A stretch of 64,000 nucleotides of DNA from positions 62,001 to 126,000 of the forward strand of contig JAGTWJ010000011.1 in NCBI GenBank assembly GCA_020064725.1. The letters are read 5' to 3'. This stretch comes from Drechslerella dactyloides. Its lineage: Eukaryota > Ascomycota > Orbiliomycetes > Orbiliales > Orbiliaceae. Below are positions 33,901-45,909 of this stretch, piece after piece; position 1 is the stretch's first letter, and every line of letters starts with the position of its first letter. A model generated the notes under the pieces. It was not told where the DNA came from. It saw nothing but the letters and a program-made list of their open reading frames with translations, and made no database searches. A program made the translations under genes and the position numbers.

Positions 33901-36159
33901 AACAAGGCCAACATGGAAGTCAACGTGCCAGGGGACATCAATACCTATAAGAGACCCGTTGGAAAGAAGCAGAAGGGTGCCGTAGAACAAGCTATACGAA
34001 TATTTCCTGAGACGACGTACCTCGACGGAGGTGCGAGCCTCAAAGATCTATTCTACAACATGGGCCACGATACCCCCCATTTCCATCATCATCACTATCC
34101 TCGTACCCGACAAATAAGCGATGAAGAAAAGATGCTTTGGAACTCTCAAACCAGGGATCTGTTCCTATGCCAGAACCCGAAGTGCTTTCAGCAATCAAAG
34201 TACTCAAAGGGAAAGAGCAGCGTCAAAGTCAACTTTACGGGCATTCCGTGCTTCGATCCGACCTGCGTTAATAACCTGCCTGAGACCAAGTTTTACGGAA
34301 ATGTAACTTGCCTGGACCCAGCACGACATCGCTGTCTTCCAAATGCCGACGGTCAGCTCCGAAGTCATTTCCCCGGAATCCCAGGCCACATGTTCCTGGA
34401 GACTGGCGTTATGTTGTTCCAACCGGAATTGAACATCTCCAACAGTGAAGGCACCATGAACACCCGCGGCATAAACGTTCCGAAAGCGTCCACCGGAGAT
34501 GATCAATCGAAGATTCCACAACCACCGCTAAACTGGAGCCGCGTCTCGTTTACTGCCGTGAAGCGTTTCCCCAGCGTCAAGGAAGCTCGCGTGTACCTGC
34601 GTGTCAGGTACAACTACGACCCCATCATTGTTGCCGAACATGAGTCCATGGGCGTAGCCTGGGATATAACAATGTTTGAGCGTCTTAATTACTACAGAAT
34701 CTTATTCTGGAACCAGCTCGACGCACAGACGCAGCGCCAACAGTGGACTCAAAGAGAAGACCAACGCGCGAGAACAGTGCCATTCTCCACATATAGCATC
34801 TCAGAACATCCTGACACCACGCTTAGGCTTGGATATCAACACCCACAAGATAGATACGCATCTGGCACTGCGAGTGCCCGAGAGGGAACCGACGGCATTT
34901 CCGATGGCGATAGTCAGGTGATCATCGGAACTGGCGAGAGTTGGGCCTGGGACCTTGCGCATGGGCACTTACCGCAAAACGCTCTCCCATGGTCCAAGAC
35001 TCCTGATCCTGCTGGCGCCTGGAGCCAAACTGGCTACGCTGGTGCTGAAAAATATATGAGCACGGGTAAGACTGCAGCTAGCTCTGGTGCAAGTGACATG
35101 CGAAACTTGCAAAGTACCAGGCTCGGATATTCTTCGAAGGTACCAGTCGAAGCCGACAAGTTTGCATGGGTATTTGGGAACAATCAACGGCTACAGCCTA
35201 TCTCGGATACCGAGAATCAAGACCAGATGGAGTGGAAGTCTGAGATGCCTCAGCCCACTTCTTCTTCTAGCTACCACAGGATCACTTTGCTTTCCGATCC
35301 TGATAGCGATCTACATATCGGTGGGCATGATAAACTGCTTCCCAAAGTGTTCTATCGCCCAGTTCCTGGCGGCATGATCAGGGAGGAGTGCATACAGATC
35401 ACGAAGCCTGATATGCCAGATCCAATCCTGGTCAGCGTCAAGCAAAAGTTCATTGAGGGGAATGCAGATTATCCAAAGGTAGAGGAGCAAGTTACCGAAC
35501 CCAACGAAGGGCAAGATGAAGCCGAATCGAAACCTTCAGAGGCAGTAGCGATTGAAGATAGTTTGGCCGAATTGCCAGCGGACGAAATTAGGACAACAGA
35601 AGAAGAAGTCGCAGAAATCAAAGTGATGGAACACCATGAGCAAGAACGATACGAAGAGCAGATGGATGAGTTGCCAGTGGCATTGAGTCTTCCTCCTCCT
35701 AGTAAACCATCGAAAAGTGCGAGAATCAAGCCATCTACTACAGCCTCAATCGAGACACCAGCCCCTACATCGGCCGAAGAAACACAGCAAAGTAAAGAAG
35801 GGTCAGAGATCCAGAAAAGCCCAACAATCCTCGACGAAGTGTCCCCCGCGAAAAGCCCTGAGTCATCGCCATATATTCCTAGCCGGGCTCCGCCAAGACT
35901 TCCCGCGCGACCGAAGAGGCGTATCGAGGAAGTTTCCGATCCCGCGACGGCTCCAGCTAAGAAGAAACGTGGGAGGAAGAAGAAGGTCCAGACGGAAGAT
36001 TTACCGTATTCTAACGAGGACATGAACGAAGAGACTTTGAGAGAAGACATGGAACTAGACAACGTCGTCGCTGAAGAAACAGGACGGAGGGGAGTAGGAC
36101 GACCTCGCAGGGCGCGCAATGCAGCCAGAAACCCGGTATACAAGGTAGACTCTGACTAA
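30945..36159 (+). CDS. Large 1602-aa AT-hook protein of unknown function
   Basis: I join four exons, 30945-32717, 32866-33093, 33141-33414 and 33626-36159, into one 1602-residue protein. Introns are 148, 47 and 211 nt. The first and third have ACTAACC and TACTAAC branch points. The 47-nt one uses a weak GTCATT donor and is the least sure join. No catalytic domain is recognised. Visible features: a basic N-terminus; a folded region with KRWHLIPVACEVNEELRWW and ALWVFDPCA at about residues 360-410, faintly like a C48-type protease core; a Cys cluster C-x5-C-x2-C-x4-C at about residues 630-650 (CTKHSDCSNCNIAHC); a His run HFHHHHY; long acidic disorder; and C-terminal AT-hook-like motifs KKRGRKKK and VGRPRRAR. 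The last feature suggests a nuclear, DNA-associated protein. Exon 1 or exon 4 could in principle be separate genes. Confidence 0.7.
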
Positions 36160-37600
36160 CGAGAAGGAGGCGTCTCAGAGTCAGCTATTGAAAGGCAGGA
36201 AGAGTGATATAGATACCTCGGGAGGTTTAACTGAGGTATCAACTGCGTTGATTGAGCAATGAAGATGGGTACATGGATAGGGACTTTGAGCCTAAATTTG
36301 AGGATTAGAAGACGCTGCCTTTTTTGTTTTGTTGTATTCCGTCTGGCAGCACACGAACGTTTGCGCATCATCACATTACATGTCAAACAAAGCTTGGATT
36401 CGAGAAGAATGTCATATAAGGGTATAGTAGCCCCCCAGAATAGAGCAACTGAGCCAAGATTAGAACGGTCGCCCCTAGTATGATTCGAGTAAGACACCGA
36501 CGTGCTAGATGTTGCGTTGGGATTGCCTCACAATCTGAATATCGTTTCGGGTTCACCTAGCGAGTGCGAACTAAAATGGTGGATTCGCCATTCTGCAGAA
36601 GAATCACGCAATCAGCCTACACGAATGAGATTCATCCGCAGACTGTGCGTGTATAACTTTATATCAACGACAAGTCATAGGTACGTTGAGTTGGTGAGGC
36701 TCGCTTTCATAGACGCCAGTCTTAATGACTATTAGTTTAGCCACGACCCCTTTAGACAGTCCCTATACTAGACTAGCTTGCAGCCAGGCTTTACTAGTGT
36801 CGAGACTGCCCGATAGATAGCCTTGCGTAACGCTACACACGCGGGACTCAACACTGCCAACCAGGTCTCCTTGTCTGACAATACATAGGTAAATCCTATA
36901 ATTGAACAGAATGAACGCCGATAAATCCAACCTCGCTGCTGCATATTTGTAAGCCTTGAGCCTTCTATGGTAATTATCTGTGGAGGCCCCTAGGGCCACA
37001 CAACATTGTTTTCCTTTGTCTCGCAGATCCAGGCCGCGGTCGTGTGGTATTTCCCATTAAGTGTTATCAGCCAGCCGCATATACACTCATGGAGTTGGCG
37101 ACGACTCTAAATCATTGGTAGCCTTCTGTATAATCTATTCATCTTCGAGATGGGCCAGTATGCGCCATTGTCGAAACCGGGTTGCAGTCACCGGCCCCCC
37201 AGCTCGTCTCTTTACAAGGTATATCACCCATTAACCTGACCTTTACGCAGACATGGCCTCAGATCAGGCTAAGCCTGTTTTCACTCCTTTGTTATCGGGT
37301 TTGTATTTACCCTCCCTTGATGCCTAGAACCCAAGAAGTAGTATGGGTCGTGGTCTATCTTACCAGCGATAAACCAACGACAGGAGTCTGCAATCTATTA
37401 GCTATGTGTTCTACGGTAGTGCAACACCTTGAAACCCCATAATCAGCCCGAAAAAGGTACTCCTAGGATCATCCATGAAGTGCAATGAAAAAGCATAGGG
37501 CCGCCCAGAGCTGTGAAGCTGTCGAGGTGACACAAACTTCGGAGCACGCTACCGACGTTAAAGATCAGATGGTCGGCATTGTGCACTCGCTCTTTCTCGC

Positions 37601-37610
37601 TATATATATA
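37601..37610 (+). promoter_or_regulatory. TATA box of the Cys-module gene
   Basis: TATATATATA lies 177 nt upstream of the ATG at 37787. Confidence 0.5.
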
Positions 37611-37718
37611 CCGGCGTGAGTCCAGACCAGTTGCTGGTGATTAAACAGCCCCCGCGATTCTAGCTCATCCTCAAGATATCCCGAGAATAGCGGAAAAAGA
37701 ATACGGTCGCTATCTCCT

Positions 37719-37754
37719 GGCTTGTCTCGCAAGCCAACCACCTTCCTCTCCTGG
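37719..37754. repeat. GTCTCG-family repeat copy in a 5' leader
   Basis: The core GGCTTGTCTCGCAAGCC is a perfect short hairpin (GGCTTG/CAAGCC around TCTCG) and is followed by AACCACCTTCC. It shares TTGTCTCGCAAGCC with the copies at 45.9 and 47.9 kb. It lies between the TATA box and the ATG at 37787. Confidence 0.55.
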
Positions 37755-37786
37755 CTAAAATATACGATATCAGAACCATATAAGCA

Positions 37787-38892
37787 ATGCGAGTCGGCAA
37801 CCTCCTTCTGATTGGTGCTTCTCTTGTCATCTCAGTGCTCTCCGACAATGAAGTGCCTATTCCACGTCCGCGGGTTCGAGCTGCTGTAGCGACTGCGGCG
37901 CAGATACCCCGAAGACACTACCCAGCCGCAACCCCGATGACCAACTGTCTCATGCAAACATACTACACAATCTATGATCGTGGGTCCTGTCTTCCAAGTC
38001 ATCACATGACGGCGCCTGCAGTTTCAGTCCTGCAATCGCTTATATAATGCGATATCATCTTGATAGTGTGCTGTGGATCCTCTGGCACGGGAACCGGGAG
38101 TGTATGCAGCGGCTAGTCTCGGACGCCTATTCCACACCCTGTTGTTCGGTGCGCCAGCTGTCCGACAACAACAAAATGCCCAATGGAAACGTATTATACC
38201 ATGTACCCATGTCAGTTCCATCTCCTGCGCATTTTATCCTTCCATTCCCGTGTGTATTTGTAAGACTTACACCCGTTGTTGGGATCTTCAGTGTGCTGCG
38301 GAGCCTCTGGTACAGCAACTAGCAGCGTATGTTGCGGCTCTCGCCGCACCTCAATCTCACACCCAACTCCAGAGTGCTCCAGATGCACAACGACTTGCCT
38401 CCTAGATAAGTACCTATTATACAACCTACTCCCGTGAGATCGCAAAAAATATCCTCGGCTCTAAGCGCCCTCGCCTCGTTACTAATCCGTGAGCTTCGAC
38501 GTTGCTAGTCTGTTGCGGTGTTTTCGGAACAACAGCTGGAAGCGTGTGCAAAGGTTCTCGCCGGACCTCCATCGAGCATCCCGTCGCGGACTGTCCCCGA
38601 CAGTGCCCTCTGACCGCAACCACGTGTCCAATGGTGTCCTATTTTACGACATTTCCATGCAAGTTGGTTTGCTGTAGGGCACTCAATAAAAGCGCCTGGT
38701 ATAACCACGATTTTGCATAATTTTTGAGGCCCTGAGCTAATGTTAACGTGTCTCGTACCAGTATGCTGCGGCGCATCCGGTGTTGCAGCAGGTAGTGTTT
38801 GCTGCGGGTCGCCACGCACACCCATCCCGCATCCCGTCGTGAGATGCGCGAGCTGCACAGAGACTATATCTACGCTCGTGACTTTGGACTGA
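37787..38892 (+). pseudogene. Secreted Cys-module gene with tandem duplicated exons (damaged or alternatively spliced)
   Basis: Exon 1 (37787-37979) encodes a signal peptide, MRVGNLLLIGASLVISVLS, and the half-module NCLMQTYYTIYD. Four similar exons follow: 38067-38210, 38292-38433, 38509-38658 and 38762-38892. Each begins with CCG-x-SG/FG, continues SVC-x-G, then HP...C..C, and the first three end in a CPMETYYTMYP-like segment. All introns (75-103 nt) are in phase 1, so modules can be skipped without a frame change. Lesions: module 1 has an in-frame TAG at 38114-38116; module 2 carries about four extra bases near 38407, making it 142 nt. Module 3 uses a GC donor (GCAAGT). Module 4 ends with a stop at 38890-38892. 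Exon 1 plus modules 3 and 4 would give an intact secreted protein. The family is unknown to me. Confidence 0.6.
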
Positions 38893-39088
38893 TAGAGTAT
38901 TTTAAGACCATCTCTCCAGGAATTCAATAAGATATTAGACGCTATAATACGATCGACTGGAGTGTCTAACTAAAACCTTACGTAATAATATGATAATGGG
39001 AATCAAATGAACATGCTAACACAAAGAAACACACAACTAAGCGCTAAAACTCAAAGTTGACGCAACGAGAAAAGTCTCCCACTGAAAA

Positions 39089-40831
39089 TTACGCGACCAG
39101 CGACCGGCTTGTAATATTTTTAAGCATGTACCGAAACCCCTTGCTCTTTTCTGCCCCGCTGACGTGCATAATCTTGACCTTGAGAAACCCTGTCTTTGGT
39201 GTCAGATGCACCGGCACTGTCGGTACTTCGCCAGCCCCGTCCTGCTTCACACACCACTCTTTCATAAATTTTACGAACCGGTCCACATCCTCCATTGAGC
39301 TCATTGCGCCAAGACTAATCCGCAGTATCCCCGTTGGCTTGCCTCCCATCACGTCGTTTGTATCGCCGCACCGCTGTCCTGCATCGTAGTTGTGATGCAT
39401 CTCCTGCGGTGACAGTTGAAGTACGGTCGCCGTACCACCAGGGTTACATACGCCACCGGAGCGCATATGGATTCCATGTTGGATAGCCGCATGCTCGACA
39501 ACCGATTTCCCCAGCCAAGATCCATCCGGGCGGCGCACGTTGAACGCCACCGTTGGTCCCTGAGTCGTCGAATCGTCGTAGGAGGCAAGCGAATCTTTAT
39601 GTATCTCGCAGACTGGCGCACCGTTCGAATACCGCAGCGAGGATAGACGGTCGTATGCCGATTTTGCGAGTGCAGAAGCATGTGCAGACACGTTGCGGGG
39701 CGAGGTGTATAGTTCAGTGTAGACATCAAGCGCGTGACCGAGGGCAACGATATTGTGGAATGGTAGAGTGCCATCTTCAAGTGTCTCATGAACGCCGTCG
39801 CGTTTGATGTGCCAGGTGGAGCCAACGGTGAGCACCATCTCCACGGTGCCGCCAGCGAAGTACTTACGGCGAGTGAGCATATCACCAGATGCTTTGCGCA
39901 CAATGAGGCCACCGAGGTCTGGATAGCCAAAGATCTTGTAAAAGCTCATGCAGATAAAGTCCGGTGCCTCTTCATGGTTGGATAGATCCAAGCAGCCGGT
40001 CGTTAAGAATGCAGCGGCATCGAGCAGAGTGTAGGTACAAGGCTTGCTCCGTCGTATTTCGCTGCACCAACGAAGCGGAGAGCGACGACCGTTCATATTG
40101 CTTTGCGCAGGGTATGCGAATAGTCGCGCTGACGTAGATGTCGTGTCTTCGTCCTCTTCTGCAATCCACTTCTCAACTTCATCATCGTTGGCAAAGCATC
40201 GCGCGGAGTTTGCATGCTCGCGCACGCCAACAAGACTGTTGTGAGCGTCTCTATGGTATCCGTACCAGTAGCCCGTAGGCAGATCCCGGAAGCCGTCCAT
40301 CACCATCTTGATGCCTGCCGTGGCGTTCGCAACAAAGACAAGATCAAAATGTTCTGGGTCGGCATTGAAAAATCTTAGGACTCGGTCGCGCACATCCTCG
40401 ACCCGGATTGAAGACAGCATGGATGACGGCGAAGCTGAATGTGGATTGCCAAAGAGATTCGAGGTCATGTCCTGGGTGAATCGGTGCATGAGACTGGTCG
40501 GGTAGAGGGTGCACCCGGCATGGTCGAGGTAAGTTGCATCTGAGATACGATGTTAGCTCTATGATCTACGTTCATGCTTTGATCAAAGATCTCATAATTC
40601 TCGGGCTGATATAGACGTGTACGAGTATTGCGTCTTCGTTAGAATTTGCGAGAAGTCAAGTGCGACTAGCGACTGACGCAAGTATCCTTCTCTACTCACG
40701 GAACTGATGGGATTCTTTAAAACTCGCAAGAACAGCGTGACGCTAAGGCAGCCGATTGGGGAATCCTTACTGTTAATGTAGCTATATTCCTTCCGTCGTA
40801 TTTCATTTATTTTCGATGTATAAGAAGGCAT
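39089..40831 (-). CDS. Class V aminotransferase, molybdenum-cofactor-sulfurase-like (no MOSC domain)
   Basis: Two exons on the minus strand, 40771-40831 and 39089-40539, encode 503 residues. Exon 1 gives MPSYTSKINEIRRKEYSYIN. After a 230-nt intron the frame continues as NATYLDHAGCTLYPTSL, exactly the N-terminus expected of this family, which fixes the start. Landmarks: LFGNPHSASPSSM, FVANATAGIKMV, TYTLLDAAAFL, the PLP lysine in SFYKIFGYPDLGGL (K222), RKYFAGGTVEMVL, and HMRSGGVCNPGG with the cysteine that would carry persulfide. These match the cysteine-desulfurase half of Mo-cofactor sulfurases, which sulfurate Mo enzymes such as xanthine dehydrogenase. The C-terminal MOSC half is absent, so it may be a stand-alone desulfurase or have another partner. 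No secondary-metabolism genes are next to it. Confidence 0.88.
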
Positions 40832-43800
40832 GTCTGATTTGGAGGAAGCGTCCGTCCGTCTGACAGACGATGATTTTGAATCCTTTTCCCCCAAGACTGA
40901 AAGTGGGTGTAGAGATTGTCGATGAAACTTATATCCGACTACAGTCTCGTAGACGTGTTGCAGGTGTAGCACAGAGATCACTTGTAGCGACCTGCCAGGA
41001 TTATTAATTGAAATGTCGTCTGGAATACGAAGTCGGCCTAGGATTAATACGATATTGATACAATAGAAGATCAAGAATAGAATATCCGTCAGTGAGGCCG
41101 AGGTAATACACGGTTTTTGTAGCTATCGTGTCGAACGATATCGATTGAGGGCAAATTCGCGCAAAGGATGATCGAGGATGATTGATCTATTCTAAATCCA
41201 CGCAGGCGGCACCTGGGGGCGATATAAATAAAGCTTGCAAAGCCATCCGCGTAACACAAGTTGATAATTTCCCTGGTCTAGACGGTTAGCGCGGCACTAG
41301 CTTTGGGGGCTATTGGCCTGTGCAATAAACCGGACACACGCCGCCATTTGGATCTTGCGATCAATGCACCGCTCACGGGGTCGCCGCAGATTGTGCGCCA
41401 TCTTTCGGGGTTCGAGCTACAAACAATCCGTTCACCGTATCAACTTGATTTGCAAGCACGAGTTAACAGGACGAATTCGCAGAGTGTATGCGCTAACTAT
41501 TGGAACGTGTCCTGCAGCCGCACCAATTTTGGCACGCCAATAAATCGCTCTTGTACGGATTTGGCATATTCAACGAACTAGCGGCCTCAGCTAGACAAAT
41601 CGGACGGATACTGTGGGCATAGAAAGACCCTCCCAAGGCAGCCTTGGCAGCCGCACAGTACAGCCTTGGCTGGGCCCCTTCTTGAAGAATGGCAGGCTCC
41701 GGCTTCAAATTCACGACAAGATGTAGCGGAGTGTATGCTAGAAATGTCGAGCAGCGCCGGCGGGTTCGACCCGGGCTGAGACTGGACAGCCATGTTGGTG
41801 TGGGTGTCTCCAGCTGTTATTCGTTCGTAAATTGTCGTTCTTCCTCCGAGGCTATTTATCGTCCCGCGGGCGAGAAGGTTTCATTCGGTAAGGCTGAAGG
41901 CTGTGCTGTCTAAATCTGGGCTGCTGCATTCTTCGCATTCTGGCCCAACTGACTCGAGCGCCCTGGTTGGTTTGGTGGGTTTAGCCTATCGGCTCTCTAC
42001 GAATCAGAAGCACCGGCACTCGCTTAGCCTGACAGTGATATTAGTTCAAGTTGCATAGCTAGGCCGCCTGCCGTCAAGCGGAGAATCCACACATTGTCGG
42101 GGCTTCTTGTGTTTCCAGCTTGTTCATATGCACAGACTTGGCTAGATAGCGAAGCCAATCCCAACCCCGAGACGCTGCAAGACGCGCGCAGTTAGGGGCC
42201 AAGCTTTAGATGTTAAGCCAATCCAAATTTCCGGGCCTGCTGGCATACACCCATGGCGTGACAACTTGAGTGGTTTGGCCTTATAGGGCTTTGCTGCTGG
42301 ACCTGAGTATGTCTGATTCAGGGCATCAGCTCCGTTTTGATTAAAGATAGGCAATTTACTATTCAGCCCTAGAAAGACTTTAAGGACAAGGCCAAATGAC
42401 CAGCCCGTTTGAACATTGGAGACAAACCAAGCTTTGGCGAACACCCCCAATTTTCCACCCCTCACGGTTGATCCCCAGAACACACTAGTCGGGTATCTAA
42501 CCCTCTTGTGCGCACATTCTCAAAGTCAAATGGATACCGATGAGAATCTCGACTACAGAGGGCTTCTTATGGATCATTTTAGTCAAAATTGTAAATTCCA
42601 ATCATGCACCAAAACGAAGGCCTCAGTCTTCCGTATCATCTCTACACCCTTGTTAGAAGAATTCGAACTCATTCTCAGACTTCCGAGAGGCGCTATTTGT
42701 CTCTAGGCATCCAGCGTCGGTGCGCCCACTCGCCTAGCCTGCATCATGCAAGTGCGTTGGCCATTCAGCCGGCGAGTACGATGAGCTCTCCCATTGGGGT
42801 ATTGCCACTAACGTGGATCCGGGGTTGCTCCTGCATACTTACTTATACCACACATTGGCGAGTCCGAAGAACAGAAGACCCAGCTTGGCTCCGGGTGCCT
42901 GTGATATGATGATAAGTGAAAGCCAGACGGCCCACGTACGCGTGCCACCTGCTTGTGATTTATTTCCCCTATCGAAAAGCTGCTTTGAGGACGCCAACCA
43001 TCTACGGCTAGCATGCTGAGTACGCGACGCGAGGTTACTCAAAGGACACTTTTCTTGAATCCCCCTCTTAATCCATTACAGATGGATATATGTATGGATA
43101 TATAGAATTGTAGGCTAACTACCGGCCTACTGTCTGTGTACCTGATTTAAAGATGATCTGTTTTAACACCAACCAGTGGAGGGAACTGCCAGGTTCTTCG
43201 ATGGGAAACGTTAAGTGTGCAATATGGCTACGCCGTTTCGCAGCACAAATAACACGGAGGTCCGTTCCTGGCTTCGTTTCTTTGCAGAACTCCAATATCT
43301 CAAACGGAACCAAACTAAAGCGTCTGGCTCTATTGGAACATTGGCCCCCTGATATCAACAGTTAGTTATAACATAATGATTATATAATTCAGTGCAAATT
43401 CCGTACCTCAGTGGGGAAAGCCCTTCACTCGTCCCCATAACGTTTAGGCTAGTGAGAATAATCTGCCTTATCGTTGTCCGGCTACACCGAAAGTCTTCTC
43501 GTCGAAACGCAGTTGTATGATGACCTCAAAGTTGTCTCGCATGCTAATACAGGCTTGATCATAATTGAACTGTAGATCAAGGCCAAGATGGTTTCCGAGT
43601 GCAAATACTGTGCCAAGCCCCTTCCACCACTCTTTGTTTGATTCAAAACGGTGCCGCTATAGATAATCTCTAAGGCGCCCGGTTGGTTCAATTGTTGAAG
43701 AAATTATGACTCATGTTGTGGCCTAAGGTTATTCAAATTCACTCTGAAGCTGCTCTAGTGTAGCTGACACATGCGCCCTGAAGAATGGCCCGAAACGAGG

Positions 43801-45909
43801 GTGTCTTGCACATTTGACAGTCGCCTAGGTAAGGGCGTGGGTCAGTCTTGATTCAATATTCTAAAGGTCTGATAGGTGAGCATTTGCCTCCGGGGAACAT
43901 ATAGTTTAAATCTGGTTCGAGATGTTGTCAGTCTAAGGGGTTGTTGTTGGGCAAGGGATCCTAGGTAGTGAGACCCGACAAGATTGCGCGCGGCAAACCC
44001 CATCGGTAGATCTTCAGGGATCGTGATAGCGATTATATCTTACTAATGCTCATTAATGGGACCACGAGGCTGCTGAGACAACCTGGTTGTGACCAATGCA
44101 TTTGAATTGTAGCGCATTAAGAGGCTATCCACTTCTTAATTAACATTCGCGGCGAGAATCATACTGCACACTCGTAACTACTCGAATATCACTATGAGGT
44201 TCAGCTGTATCCTCCAAACAGAGCATAGTATAATATCCCTGATACAATAGACCGTGCGCAACTTTAATACTGTAAAAATACTATAAAACTTTCCAGCAGT
44301 GGAACATGCCTACTAATCGTCTACACTTTTCGCTAACTCGGTATATCGTGACATCCATCGTTATATAGGTCCAATATTGAGAAAATAGAGAGTTTTCCGC
44401 TTTGGAATTCAATTATGCGCAATGCATTAATTGCTGGGCACTGAAGAGAGAAGGAGAACTTCAGACAAACAGAAACGGCCCAGACGTAAGGACAACAACT
44501 TGAGATAGCGTGGGACTCTTACATATATTATGAACGGGAAACCTAACAGATCCTCATGTCTTATAGCAGCTAGTGCTCTTTTAAGAATATCTCATCGCAT
44601 CTATCATTACCATTTTATATTTTGTGCATCTTATACGTTGCTATTGGCTAATACTAGTTACTAGCGTTTATAGATATCTGGTCCGATGGGGATTCTGGTA
44701 AGGCGAGGGGTAATCTCCTACCTCTCAGGCAACTACCCCGCTACAGAAGTATAACAATCCATTTCAAGAACTGTGAGAATAAATGACATGGCCGGCAAGG
44801 CGCAACTTGAATGCTCGACAGTATATAACTGAGTGGGAATAGCGTGAGTAAAAGTTGTATACTCTGAGAGAAGATGAAGTTAACAGCATGGATCAATGAG
44901 GAAGATCTGGAACTCTTGGAGAGTGATATGCAGACTGTGTCATTCAATAGCAATTATACACGGCACTAGATTTAAGCTGGTAGATGTATCTTTGCTCCTC
45001 GTAAAGTACTTGTCTTGCGAGCTAGACTGTCGTACTTTAACCGGCGAAGCCGCAGCTGCTGCTCGTAATTTATTGATGATCCAAGTTTACAATATGTCAT
45101 TGGGCCCGCGGGTTGTCTATATATACCTAAATGGCTTTATATATGTTTTGAGTTAACTATCAAGGTATGGGCGAAAACCCAACTCCATGCACACATAAGT
45201 ATATATACATGTGCAACCCAATCGGATAACGAATGGCCTCTTGCATATGATGGAATTCCTCTAGAAACCTCGGAAACTGCTTGATAATTCATTGGTCATC
45301 ATCTTATTTTTCTCTTACGTGATCCTAGATCGCGATATCAGGCGTGTGATCGCCCGAGGTTCTCCAGCTAGTTATATCGTTGTCATAATATCGGCGAAGG
45401 GGGCTCAATGTTACCATGATTACTAAATATCGCAGCTATTGCCCATTGCGAAATCTGGAGGCCATTTAAAGGGGCATGTCTCCGGCCGGGGGGAATAATG
45501 TGTCCATTATTGGAGAAACCCAGTAGGACCAGATTCAGGCACAGCGGGCTGCCCGTCTGGGTCGTTGTTTAGCCGCCTTTATAGATAAGAGTATTCGTAT
45601 CTTCTAGGGTAACTGGCCTGTGAGGCTGCTGTCCTCAATATATATAGGGGGTGTTCGGGTCCGGCCCAGCCTCGCGAGAGTCGCACCCAGGCAGAACCAG
45701 ATTGTGCTTTCGGGATTTAATAGAGTTTCCCATCCATTAGATCTATGGGCCAAGTCCAAACATCCGCTGGCAGTGTCTGCGAATCAATACACACGTCAGG
45801 TCAGTTGACACAGCAAGTAGAATTTTGAGGAGGCACGGGCTAACTTACAATATTCGGGATCGGTAGCATCGGAATCGGACCCTCAGTGTCTTGCATGAGG
45901 TGACATGTC
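40832..45909. other. Gene-poor region
   Basis: About 5 kb with no gene I can support on either strand. A TATA-like GATATAAATAAAG at about 41220 has no convincing frame downstream. Short frames at 42142-43365 have no family resemblance. One GTCTCG-family repeat copy lies at 45009-45046. Decayed transposon sequence is possible but I cannot show it. Confidence 0.5.
45009..45046. repeat. GTCTCG-family repeat copy
   Basis: CTTGTCTTGCGAGCTAGACT, then GTCGTACTTTAACCGGCG. It is closest to the 54.7-kb copy (ACTGCCGTACTTTAACCACC) and to the reverse copy at 58281-58316. Confidence 0.55.

Larger units (their letters stand above)
36160..37786. other. Intergenic region
   Basis: About 1.6 kb. It contains the TATA box and leader of the Cys-module gene, including one GTCTCG repeat copy at 37719-37754. 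No other gene is supported. Confidence 0.5.

Noticed and set aside
41755..41785. GGGTTCGACCCGGGCTGAG as a tRNA T-arm
   Set aside because: It resembles a B box, but no matching acceptor, D or anticodon stems were found around it.
42142..43365. Several 70-113-codon frames on both strands
   Set aside because: No family resemblance, no splice logic and no conserved motifs. They are probably chance frames in a gene-poor region.
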